Origin: Hyphomicrobiales bacterium
Lineage (GTDB): Bacteria > Pseudomonadota > Alphaproteobacteria > Rhizobiales > Rhizobiaceae
DNA: 64,000 nt
NCBI GenBank assembly: GCA_900471925.1
Contig: UCGV01000001.1
Location: forward strand, 588,808-652,807
Reading direction: 5' to 3'
In this document: positions 57,215 to 64,000 of the stretch, piece by piece
Position numbering within the stretch: the first letter of the stretch is position 1
Layout: each line of letters starts with the position of its first letter
Position numbers and translations under genes: made by a program
The notes under the pieces: generated by a model
The model's input: the letters and a program-made list of their open reading frames with translations, nothing else
The model's database searches: none
What the model was told of the DNA's origin: nothing

Positions 57215-58346
57215 ATGCGAGCGGAAATCCAGAATGTAGTCGATGAAACCAAGCAGGCTATCACCCTGCTGAGGAGGCATCTTTGACTGGGATCAGGCGG
57301 TAAGACGACTGGACTGGTTGAATAACAAGGCAGAGGATCCGAACCTCTGGAACGACGCGCAGGAAGCCCAGAAGCTGATGCGTGAGCGCCAGCAGCTTGA
57401 TGACGGCATCAACGGCGTCAAGGCGCTGGAAAAGCAGGTTTCCGACAATATCGAGCTCATCGAGCTTGGCGAGGAAGAAGGCGACGCTGGCGTCGTCAAG
57501 GAAGCCGAGGATGCGCTGAAGGCCCTGCAGGCCGAAGCTGCGCGCCGCCAGGTCGAAGCCATGCTGTCAGGCGAAGCCGACAGTAATGACACCTATCTGG
57601 AAGTCCATTCCGGTGCCGGCGGCACGGAAAGCCAGGACTGGGCGAACATGCTCCTGCGCATGTACACCCGTTGGGCCGAGCGCCAGCGCTTCAAGGTCGA
57701 GCTGATGGAAGTGCATGACGGCGAAGAAGCTGGCATCAAGTCCGCCACATTGCTGGTCAAGGGCCACAATGCCTATGGCTGGCTGAAGACGGAATCCGGC
57801 GTGCATCGCCTTGTGCGCATCTCACCTTATGACAGCAATGCGCGCCGCCATACGTCCTTCTCGTCCATCTGGGTCTATCCCGTTGTTGACGATTCGATCC
57901 AGATCGAGATCAACGAAAGCGACTGCCGCATCGATACCTACCGTTCGTCGGGCGCTGGCGGCCAGCACGTCAACACGACGGACTCGGCCGTGCGCATCAC
58001 GCACATCCCGACCGGCATCGTCGTGCAGTGCCAACAGGAACGTTCGCAGCATAAGAACCGCGCCAAGGCCTGGGACATGCTGCGTGCTCGCATGTATGAA
58101 GCCGAGCTGAAGAAACGCGAAGATGCAGCCAACGCCGAAGCCGCTTCCAAGACGGATATCGGATGGGGTCACCAGATCCGCTCCTACGTCCTGCAGCCCT
58201 ACCAGCTGGTGAAGGACCTGCGCACGGGCGTTGCCAGTACCGCTCCCGACGATGTGCTGGATGGTGACCTGAACGAATTCATGGAAGCTGCTCTTGCTCA
58301 CCGCATCAGCGGCGCAGCCGATGCTGTGGTCGATGACATAGACTGA
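57215..58346 (+). CDS. prfB: peptide chain release factor 2, programmed +1 frameshift
   Basis: RF2 reads UGA and UAA. The gene starts at ATG 57215, 23 sense codons precede an in-frame TGA at 57284-57286, and reading continues in the +1 frame from GAC 57285. The slip site is CTT TGA C, with an internal AGGAGG 3 bases before CTT, exactly the known autoregulatory design. Skipping base 57284 gives 376 residues. The GGQ catalytic motif is [10 protein letters not shown] near residue 248. The codon-recognition tripeptide is SPY (ISPYDSN) instead of the E. coli SPF. It is followed by a hairpin terminator. Confidence 0.96.
57272..57287 (+). promoter_or_regulatory. prfB frameshift signal
   Basis: The internal Shine-Dalgarno AGGAGG (57272-57277) lies 3 bases before the slippery CTT (57281-57283), with TGA C following. 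When RF2 is scarce, the slow UGA stop allows the ribosome to slip forward by one base, giving full RF2. The whole element matches the enteric site except for one base of the SD and the spacer. Confidence 0.93.
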
Positions 58347-58372
58347 CCACCGTCGATTGTTTGACGATTGGA

Positions 58373-58400
58373 AGCCCCGGACACGGGGCTTTTTCTTTTT
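58373..58400 (+). terminator. intrinsic terminator after prfB
   Basis: Stem AGCCCCG (58373-58379)/CGGGGCT (58384-58390) with a 4-base loop, followed by TTTTCTTTTT. It sits between convergent prfB and the hydrolase gene and ends transcription of amiC-mrcA-prfB. Confidence 0.9.
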
Positions 58401-59419
58401 CAGATGATGGCTGGACTACTGATTCCATGAAAGAATGCAGCTGAAAGCTCGCTGATCTCTTCGTGGACCGAGGCGCGCTCTATGCCGGCGGGATCGCTGA
58501 AGAGATGCTCCGCAAAAGAAAATCCGAGGGGCGTGCCCTCCGGCAGGAAGACATAGTGCCCGAGACCGCCCGCCAGGATCTCCAGGCGGCTTCGCTCGAG
58601 CCGAGCATTGAGCCAAGATGAGCATTCCTCGATCGGGGCAGTGGTATCGCCATCGCCGACTAGAATGACAGCGGGCGCATCGATCGTCCTCAGGCTCTCT
58701 TCGCTGAAGGCTCGAACGGACCGGCCAGGTGCGCAGACGAGCACCGCCTTGATCCTGTCGTCGCGATAGGATTGCGATATTCGCGACCATGACTGACGAA
58801 AGACGGAGCTTTTGCGAAGCAGGGAAGGAATATGGTCGGCGAGATCGGGAAATTCCCTCGGACCGCGCGGGCCACCGGGTTTCAGCCTGTTTTGTTCGAA
58901 CTGGGAAAACTGCGCGACGGCGCCGGCAAGCAGCATCACCGTATAGGCGCCAGCCGAAAATCCGGCGGCGAACACGCGGTCACGGTCAATCAGTCCGCCG
59001 AGATCGCCCTGCCAGTCTTCAAGGCGATCGAGCATCAGGCTCAGATCGGGCGCACGCTCCCAGAGCGCGGCGAAACCCTCGGCGCGATAAGGCTCCCCGG
59101 CGGTGTTGCCGTGATGACTGACACCGAGCGCGATAAAACCGCGTCGGACCAGACGGCGGGCAAGCCATTCCAGCCCGGCGGCAGAACCGCCGGTTCCATG
59201 CGACAGCAGCACCAGCGGATAGGGCACGTTCGCCGGACGAACGGGCGCATCGTGTGCAACCGCTGCCCTTCGAAACCAACTCCGCCCCGGAATTTCGGTT
59301 TCGATCGAATCCTTGGCCGCCGGATACCAAAATGACCAGCGCACGGGTCTGGGACCGCTCGCGTCCCAGTCAGTCCGCGTTTCGTCGTGGAGAATGCCCT
59401 CGCGAAAGCCGAGTTTCAT
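58400..59419 (-). CDS. alpha/beta hydrolase (dienelactone hydrolase/PAF-acetylhydrolase-like)
   Basis: This is a 339-residue soluble protein without a signal peptide. The alpha/beta-hydrolase fold shows in LVLLSHGTGGSAAG near residue 70, the nucleophile elbow GFSAGAYT near residue 150, an acid in ILVGDGDTTAP near residue 255, and a His in AGGLGHYVFLP near residue 285. The substrate is unknown. It is encoded convergent to prfB, and 26 bases downstream of the small exported-protein gene on the same strand. Confidence 0.86.
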   Translation of the reverse strand: MKLGFREGILHDETRTDWDASGPRPVRWSFWYPAAKDSIETEIPGRSWFRRAAVAHDAPVRPANVPYPLVLLSHGTGGSAAGLEWLARRLVRRGFIALGVSHHGNTAGEPYRAEGFAALWERAPDLSLMLDRLEDWQGDLGGLIDRDRVFAAGFSAGAYTVMLLAGAVAQFSQFEQNRLKPGGPRGPREFPDLADHIPSLLRKSSVFRQSWSRISQSYRDDRIKAVLVCAPGRSVRAFSEESLRTIDAPAVILVGDGDTTAPIEECSSWLNARLERSRLEILAGGLGHYVFLPEGTPLGFSFAEHLFSDPAGIERASVHEEISELSAAFFHGISSPAII

Positions 59420-59445
59420 GGTGCGCCCCCAGGGCCCGGCAACGA

Positions 59446-59979
59446 TCAGTTCGTCGCCTTCTCCACGGTGATATCGCCGAACTCGTCGATCAGCACCGTC
59501 CAGCTATCTGATTCTGCGGCCGGATCGGTCTTCAGATACACCGTAGCGAAAAGGCCCGGTTCTTTTATGATGCCCGTCGAATTCTCCGGCCGGATATCCG
59601 TGACATAAGGCTTGAGATCACTGATTTCCTGCAGTTCGACTGTCGAGACGATGGCCGGCCCGTCGTCGCTTTGCGCGATCTGCTGCAGATAGACCTTGGA
59701 GGTTTTGTCCGGCTGGCGCACGGCGAAGAGCTTGTAATAGCCATGCCGCTGCTGCGGCTTGACCTCTCCTCCGGTTGCCCCCTGCACACTCACGCTTTGC
59801 GTGGTTGCGGGCGCGCGCTCGATCGCCGGCGAATTGCCGTCGTCTTCCCAATAGCCGGTACTCGTGGCGAAGATGATCGAGGCCGGCAGGACTTCGTCAT
59901 GAACGGTCTGTGCCTCGGCGGCAACGGCCCATCCCGCCGCAAGCATCGCCGCTAAAAATGTCTGCCGCATCGCCATCAT
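59446..59979 (-). CDS. exported protein of unknown function
   Basis: This is a 177-residue protein with a Sec signal peptide (AMRQTFLAAMLAAGWAVAAEAQ) and a mature domain rich in beta-type residues, with no Cys pair. Features are SIIFATSTGYWEDDG, GYYKLFAVRQPDKTSKVYLQQIA and a C-terminal SWTVLIDEFGDITVEK. I do not recognise the family. It begins one base after the NAD kinase stop, with GAGGA upstream, so the two form an operon. Confidence 0.8.
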   Translation of the reverse strand: MMAMRQTFLAAMLAAGWAVAAEAQTVHDEVLPASIIFATSTGYWEDDGNSPAIERAPATTQSVSVQGATGGEVKPQQRHGYYKLFAVRQPDKTSKVYLQQIAQSDDGPAIVSTVELQEISDLKPYVTDIRPENSTGIIKEPGLFATVYLKTDPAAESDSWTVLIDEFGDITVEKATN

Positions 59980-59980
59980 C

Positions 59981-60754
59981 TCAATCCTCGAATTGCTCTG
60001 CCAGGATCCGGTCCGACCAGGAACGGTCGGGATCGGAAAGAATGCGTGCCGTCATGTCTTCCGACTGGGCGATGCGCACATGCAGGATGGATTTGATCTC
60101 CGTATTGTCGGCCACGGCATTCACGGGCCGTTTCTCGGCTTCCAATATGTGGATATCCACTGTCACCCGGTTCGGGAGCAACGCACCTCGCCAGCGCCGC
60201 GGCCGGAAGGCGCTGACCGGCGTCATGGCGAGTAAGGGGGCTTCGAGCGGCAGGATCGGGCCGTGGGCGGAAAGATTGTAGGCGGTGGATCCTGCGGGTG
60301 TTGCCACCATCAGGCCGTCGCAGATCAACTCCTCGAGCCGTACTCGTCCGTCGATTTCCACCCTGAGCTTTGCCGCCTGGTAGGATTGGCGGAAAAGATA
60401 GACCTCATTGATGGCAAGAGCGGTCGAACTGCTGCCATCGGCATTGACCGTCGTCATCTTCAGCGGATGAAAGGCGTTCTCGACAGCCTCGCAGATGCGA
60501 TCCTGCAGGTCCGATGTCTTGTAGTCGTTCATCAGAAAGCCGACCGAGCCGCAATTCATGCCATAGACAAGCTTGCCGCTGTTCATCGTGCTGTGCAGCG
60601 TCTGCAACATGAAGCCGTCGCCACCGAGCGCGACGATGACATCGGCCTCGTTTGCGGGCACGTCGCCGTAAAGGCGAATCAGTTCGTCTCGTGCGGCAAG
60701 AGCTTCCGTGGTCGGCGAAGCGATGAAAGAAAGCGTTTGAAATGAACGGCCCAT
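59981..60754 (-). CDS. nadK: NAD kinase
   Basis: This enzyme phosphorylates NAD to NADP. Its 257 residues carry the NAD-kinase signature GGDG in VALGGDGFML near residue 43, ALAINEVYLFR near residue 112 (NE/D motif), and DGLMVATPAGSTAYNLSAHGPI near residue 145. It is at the shorter end for the family. It is the first gene of a minus-strand pair with the exported protein, and lies opposite to tRNA-Thr. Confidence 0.96.
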   Translation of the reverse strand: MGRSFQTLSFIASPTTEALAARDELIRLYGDVPANEADVIVALGGDGFMLQTLHSTMNSGKLVYGMNCGSVGFLMNDYKTSDLQDRICEAVENAFHPLKMTTVNADGSSSTALAINEVYLFRQSYQAAKLRVEIDGRVRLEELICDGLMVATPAGSTAYNLSAHGPILPLEAPLLAMTPVSAFRPRRWRGALLPNRVTVDIHILEAEKRPVNAVADNTEIKSILHVRIAQSEDMTARILSDPDRSWSDRILAEQFED

Positions 60755-61006
60755 GCAATGCCCTTTGTTATGCTGTCCTAGCTAAAGGATAAAGGGCTTG
60801 TACGACAAGACGTTTTGCGTTGCGCACGAAGTTCGCACGAACTTGAAGTCTCGATAAATCCGGCCGTGTTTCAAACGCGAGCGCGGGGTAGGCGAAACCT
60901 TCGTGCTTTCCATTCACCGACGGCTTGCTGTGGATAGTCGTGTTGCTTTGTCCGAAGGGGCAAATTTTCTTTACAAAAGATCAGAATCTGCTACTTCGCA
61001 GCCACT

Positions 61007-61082
<76 letters not shown>

Positions 61083-61188
61083 TTCTTCCACATCATTCCG
61101 TTACATGAACAGAGACTGAAGAGCCGCTTCAGCGGCAATTCATAGGCGTGGGATCATCCTTGCTTCATCATAAACGAGGAAGTGAGCC

Positions 61189-61518
61189 ATGAAGATCGCC
61201 AGTTTTCTGCTAGCCGCCGCGCTGTCGGCAGGAGCATTGTTCTCAGCCGTAGCTCCAGCTGCGGCTGTCCCCGTCAATCGTCCGGAAGTCTCGCATCAGA
61301 GTGATGTCGTGCAGGTCCGCGATCGCGACTGGGGCGATCGTCGTGATTGGCGTGAGCGTCGCGACGGGCACTACCGCAATTGGCGTGATGACCGCCGCTA
61401 TTGGCGTCCGGCCTGGGGCTATGATCGCCGCCAATGGCGCCCGTCGCGTGAAGAGCGTTGGCGCGAGCGCCACTATCGTCGCTATGAGGGCGGCCCGGTC
61501 TGGTATTTCCGGTTCTGA
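61189..61518 (+). CDS. Arg/Trp/Tyr-rich exported protein
   Basis: This is a 109-residue protein with a good signal peptide (MKIASFLLAAALSAGALFSAVAPAAA) and a mature region full of RDW, RRDWRER, RRYWRPAW and WRER repeats. These look like those of small basic exported proteins of rhizobia and brucellae. It is strongly positive, suggesting a periplasmic role in binding anionic surfaces. The ribosome site is GAGGAAGTGAG. It is a single gene; no partner is visible. Confidence 0.75.
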   Translation: MKIASFLLAAALSAGALFSAVAPAAAVPVNRPEVSHQSDVVQVRDRDWGDRRDWRERRDGHYRNWRDDRRYWRPAWGYDRRQWRPSREERWRERHYRRYEGGPVWYFRF

Positions 61519-61805
61519 CGACTGATTCTGCAATAGGCTATCAGGGACACACTCCCGTCGCGACAGATGGTTCGCGGCGGAATTTTTCGTTGCCTCCAGA
61601 GGCGGATCCTGCGGTCGAAACTTTCTAAAAATCAGAATATTGTTGACTGACGTAGGTTGGCGGGCGTGGGCAAGGGCTGCTCAGCGTCATTCACGGCGTC
61701 TCCAATCAGGATTACGCTGGCCATTATGCTGCGGAACGGGAGAGATTGATGCGACGTGTCGAGAATATCGCCCTGCGCCTTGTCCGCTGAAGCAAGCCAT
61801 GAAAG

Positions 61806-61943
61806 TCACTTCTGCGCGGGCTCGTTCACGCTTGATGCGATCTTCGTACCGTTGCCGGTCTGCCCTGCACCGGATGGTGACATCATGGCGATGCTGAGCA
61901 CCGAGGCAATCATGACGACAACGATGACGATCATCAGGCGCAT
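61806..61943 (-). CDS. 45-residue predicted membrane protein
   Basis: ATG at 61943 to TGA at 61806 encodes MRLMIVIVVVMIASVLSIAMMSPSG and then a polar tail ending SVNEPAQK. The first 22 residues would span the membrane; the Gly/Thr/Asn-rich tail would be outside. AGGGA lies about 11 bases upstream. It is next to a second small membrane protein with the same layout (62032-62187), which increases the likelihood that it is real. No known family. Confidence 0.5.
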   Translation of the reverse strand: MRLMIVIVVVMIASVLSIAMMSPSGAGQTGNGTKIASSVNEPAQK

Positions 61944-62031
61944 GAACGTTTAAATCCCTGTTTGTCTTGCGGGATGAAACGTTCGATGGCTTTGCAGGTT
62001 CCGGCTAGGTTTCGGCAAAGGGTTGGATTGG

Positions 62032-62187
62032 CTATTGCGTCGGCGGCGGCGAGTTTGCCGGGGCCGTGGGGGCGAGCGGATCCGGCTGCCGGATCGGGTG
62101 CGATTTGTCCACCCAGATGATGCTCAGAATGACCAAGACGAAGACCGCGATGAAGAGTACGCCGAAAATCAGCGGTCGAAATGCCAT
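62032..62187 (-). CDS. 51-residue predicted membrane protein
   Basis: From ATG 62187, preceded by GAGGAAA, it encodes MAFRPLIFGVLFIAVFVLVILSIIW, a single transmembrane helix, then a Pro-rich tail (PLAPTAPANSPPP). A longer frame to 62280 is less likely because of the excellent site before 62187. It lies with the 45-residue gene on the same strand, so the two may be co-transcribed. Function unknown. Confidence 0.65.
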   Translation of the reverse strand: MAFRPLIFGVLFIAVFVLVILSIIWVDKSHPIRQPDPLAPTAPANSPPPTQ

Positions 62188-62374
62188 GATGTGGATTTCC
62201 TCTTTGTCGGCGCGCCCCGGAAAAATGCCTGAATGATCATAGTGACCGGCAGGCGCTTTCCAAGGCGGAATATGGACCATGACGGGAGGCGTTCAACCGC
62301 AGGAACGGCAATCATCCCCTCCGTCCACGACATATTGGTGGCGACGTGCACGGCCAACGGGCCAGGCAACCGGC

Positions 62375-63265
62375 TTACGCTTTCAGGTGCAGTCCTGCCG
62401 CATAGAGCGCAATCGCGGCTGCATTCGACACGTTCAGCGATTTGATGGCGCCGGGCATATCGAGGCGGGCAAGCGCGTTGACTGTCTCGCGTGTCTTCTG
62501 CCTGAGGCCCTTGCCTTCGGAGCCGAGTACCAGCGCGATCCTGCTGCCCGAGAATGTGCCTTCGAGCGGCGCCGGTCCTTCCGAATCGAGACCGATCGTG
62601 AAGAAGCCGAGCTTGTGCAATTCGCCGAGCGCGTCCGAAAGATTGGTGATCTGTATGTAAGGTATCAGTTCCAGCGCGCCGGACGCGGACTTCGCAAGCA
62701 CGCCTGATTCCGTCGGGCTATGTCTCTGGGTGGTGATAACCGCGCCGGCGTTGAATGCGACGGCAGAGCGCATGATGGCGCCGACATTATGTGGATCGGT
62801 CACCTGATCGAGCACGAGAAGCAGCGGGCTGTCCTTCAATGCTTCCAGCCGACGGACGGGCAGGGGACGCGTTTCCAGCATCACGCCCTGATGGATGGCT
62901 TCGGGGCCGAGCACCTTGTCGATATCCTGCGGTGAGACCATCTCGACGGGAATGCCGATTTCTGCCTCGTCGATCTCCAGCCGGGCAAGCGCATTCGGCG
63001 TCACCGATAGCTTGATCTTCTTGCGCTCCGGATTTTCAAGTGCTGCCCGAACCGTATGAAGACCGTAAAGAAAGACCTGGTCGGGGGCGAGTGCCGGTGG
63101 TTTCCAGTCGTCGCCGCCACGCCTGCGCTTCTGCGGCGCTGGCGTCGGGATTTCCCCGCGCTCACGTTTGCCGTCGCGATGTGCGCGCCGGAGCGTTGCA
63201 TAATGTGTGTCCTTTGCGGACTTGTCGGTGGCGGCAGGGCCGCCGGTTTTCTTATCTTTGCTCAT
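62375..63265 (-). CDS. rlmB: 23S rRNA 2'-O-methyltransferase RlmB (TrmH family)
   Basis: This SPOUT methyltransferase (296 residues) methylates the ribose of a conserved guanosine in 23S rRNA (G2251 in E. coli numbering). The first ~50 residues are a basic, low-complexity extension not seen in E. coli. An L30e-like RNA-binding domain follows (VFLYGLHTVRAAL near residue 65). The SPOUT motifs are LVLDQVTDPHNVGAIMRSA near residue 150, IALVLGSEGKGL near residue 245, and LNVSNAAAIALY near residue 275. It is minus strand, adjacent to the tRNA-Tyr promoter. Confidence 0.94.
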   Translation of the reverse strand: MSKDKKTGGPAATDKSAKDTHYATLRRAHRDGKRERGEIPTPAPQKRRRGGDDWKPPALAPDQVFLYGLHTVRAALENPERKKIKLSVTPNALARLEIDEAEIGIPVEMVSPQDIDKVLGPEAIHQGVMLETRPLPVRRLEALKDSPLLLVLDQVTDPHNVGAIMRSAVAFNAGAVITTQRHSPTESGVLAKSASGALELIPYIQITNLSDALGELHKLGFFTIGLDSEGPAPLEGTFSGSRIALVLGSEGKGLRQKTRETVNALARLDMPGAIKSLNVSNAAAIALYAAGLHLKA

Positions 63266-63367
63266 GCGGCTTTATAACGGTGGCGCCTGTCATCGCCTAG
63301 GCCCTCTTTCATGCGCCGGCTTTCAACAGGCGATGAAATTTTTCCTGTCTTTTCTATTGTCATCGTG

Positions 63368-63396
63368 TTGACAGACTGAAATCGTCCGGTCATATA
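63368..63396 (+). promoter_or_regulatory. promoter of the tRNA-Tyr/tRNA-Gly/tuf unit
   Basis: TTGACA (63368-63373) and CATATA (63391-63396) are separated by 17 bases, close to the rhizobial housekeeping consensus. Transcription would begin about 63403, giving a precursor that covers tRNA-Tyr, tRNA-Gly and perhaps tuf. Confidence 0.75.
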
Positions 63397-63468
63397 CGCG
63401 GCGCAGACGACGGGGCGGCAACGCTTCAACGTCTGACGAACTTGGTCTCACGATCCGGACGAAAAACT

Positions 63469-63553
63469 GGAGAGATGCCCGAGTGGTTAAAGGGGACGGA
63501 CTGTAAATCCGTTGGCTCAGCCTACGTTGGTTCAAATCCAACTCTCTCCACCA
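63469..63553 (+). tRNA. tRNA-Tyr (anticodon GTA)
   Basis: This is an 85-base class II tRNA with a long variable arm (TTGGCTCAGCCTACG region). Acceptor GGAGAGA pairs TCTCTCC, anticodon loop CTGTAAA in the ACGGA/TCCGT stem, T arm with GGTTCAAATCC, discriminator A and encoded CCA. Confidence 0.97.
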
Positions 63554-63578
63554 TTCGTCATTGGATCGGACCAGCCCC

Positions 63579-63652
63579 GCGGGTATAGCTCAATGGTAGA
63601 GCAGCAGCCTTCCAAGCTGAATACGCGGGTTCGATTCCCGCTACCCGCTCCA
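63579..63652 (+). tRNA. tRNA-Gly (anticodon TCC)
   Basis: This is a 74-base tRNA: acceptor GCGGGTA pairs TACCCGC, anticodon loop CTTCCAA in the CAGC/GCTG stem, T loop GGTTCGATTCC, discriminator T and encoded CCA. It follows tRNA-Tyr by 25 bases and is probably cut from the same precursor. Confidence 0.97.
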
Positions 63653-63982
63653 TCTTATTATCCCGCTATCGAAATTCAGGCTTCAAGCTGAGGCCATCAT
63701 GTATCTGCGCCACGCGTGGCATGATTGCGGAAATTGCAGTCCTACTCTGAGCCTGGTCAAGATGCGGGCTCTGGACTCCAGGCGATTTCGTGAGGGATTT
63801 CAGTTGTTTTGGGCGAGGCGGCGACGAATCGCCTGGCGGGTTGCAAATTATCCCCTACATGCGCTGGCACGCCAAGAATGGCGTCTGCAATTAAGTCTTG
63901 CGCAATTTCGCCGAAAGCCTTAAACGGCGGCACTAAACCGGTTCGCCGGGGTCACCCATTTACGTCCACAGGAAGCATTCAA
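63653..63982 (+). other. non-coding region between tRNA-Gly and tuf
   Basis: This is a 330-base region with a perfect 12-base palindrome GCCACGCGTGGC (63709-63720) and no T run. A 74-codon open frame (63699-63923) is compositionally odd (Arg-rich) and lacks a good ribosome site; I do not call it a gene. It presumably contains the tuf leader and possibly its own promoter. Confidence 0.45.
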
Positions 63983-64000
63983 ATGGCAAAGAGTAAGTTT
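63983..64000 (+). CDS. tuf: translation elongation factor Tu (5' end only)
   Basis: The last six codons of the window read MAKSKF, the conserved start of EF-Tu in rhizobia, preceded by AGGAAGC as a ribosome site. The position after tRNA-Tyr and tRNA-Gly is the standard order. Only 18 bases are visible, so the identification rests on the start and the context. Confidence 0.85.

Noticed and set aside
63699..63923. A 74-codon plus-strand frame before tuf
   Set aside because: Arg-rich composition with no ribosome site; probably leader sequence.

Overview
The window is an ordinary-looking stretch of core chromosome from an alphaproteobacterium of the order Hyphomicrobiales, most likely Rhizobium or a close relative. 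The evidence is the high-GC codon use, a 14-subunit-type nuo operon, PleD/DivK cell-cycle regulators, a LolC/E permease plus LolD, a DUF1467-proS-lolCE-dnaE order, and a rhizobial-type intergenic palindrome. I saw no insertion sequence, prophage, integron or CRISPR array.

Layout: 1-14343 holds the end of nuoD and then nuoE, F, G, H, I, J, K, L, M, N on the plus strand, with two extra non-subunit genes inserted: a small secreted protein between nuoD and nuoE, and a protein between nuoF and nuoG that shares the C-terminal domain of NuoE. 14343-17203 continues tightly with birA, RNase J and methylmalonyl-CoA epimerase. 17285-22035 carries a small exported protein, a DUF1467 membrane protein, proS, and the lipoprotein-export genes lolC/E and lolD. 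22078-26337 has a DUF5680 gene on the minus strand, a 28-codon membrane-peptide gene and dnaE. 26389-34340 contains an L,D-transpeptidase, a GNAT-TPR fusion, dinB, a GNAT, an HAD-like protein, a DUF3572 gene and divK-pleD.

34341-35101 is a long non-coding interval with a probable small RNA that has two mutually exclusive hairpins and a strong terminator. 35102-46824 is almost all minus strand: pyrB, a dihydroorotase-like gene, plsY, dprA, topA, rnr, a DUF983 gene, an MFS transporter and rpmG. The dihydroorotase homologue has lost most metal ligands and is probably a structural partner of PyrB. 47107-49382 is aidB-like plus a GNAT. 49579-52461 is rne with a long structured leader. 53121-58346 is the cell-wall pair amiC and PBP1A followed by prfB, which is read through a programmed +1 frameshift.

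58400-63265 holds, on the minus strand, a hydrolase, a small exported protein, NAD kinase, two tiny membrane proteins and rlmB, with tRNA-Thr and an Arg/Trp-rich exported protein on the plus strand. The window ends with tRNA-Tyr, tRNA-Gly and the first codons of tuf.

Most genes are housekeeping. The points most worth a second look are the shared NuoE/orphan domain, the pleD-rpmG RNA, the probably non-catalytic PyrC, and several peptide genes below normal annotation length. All functional statements are from reading motifs and recall of families; no database search or folding program was run.
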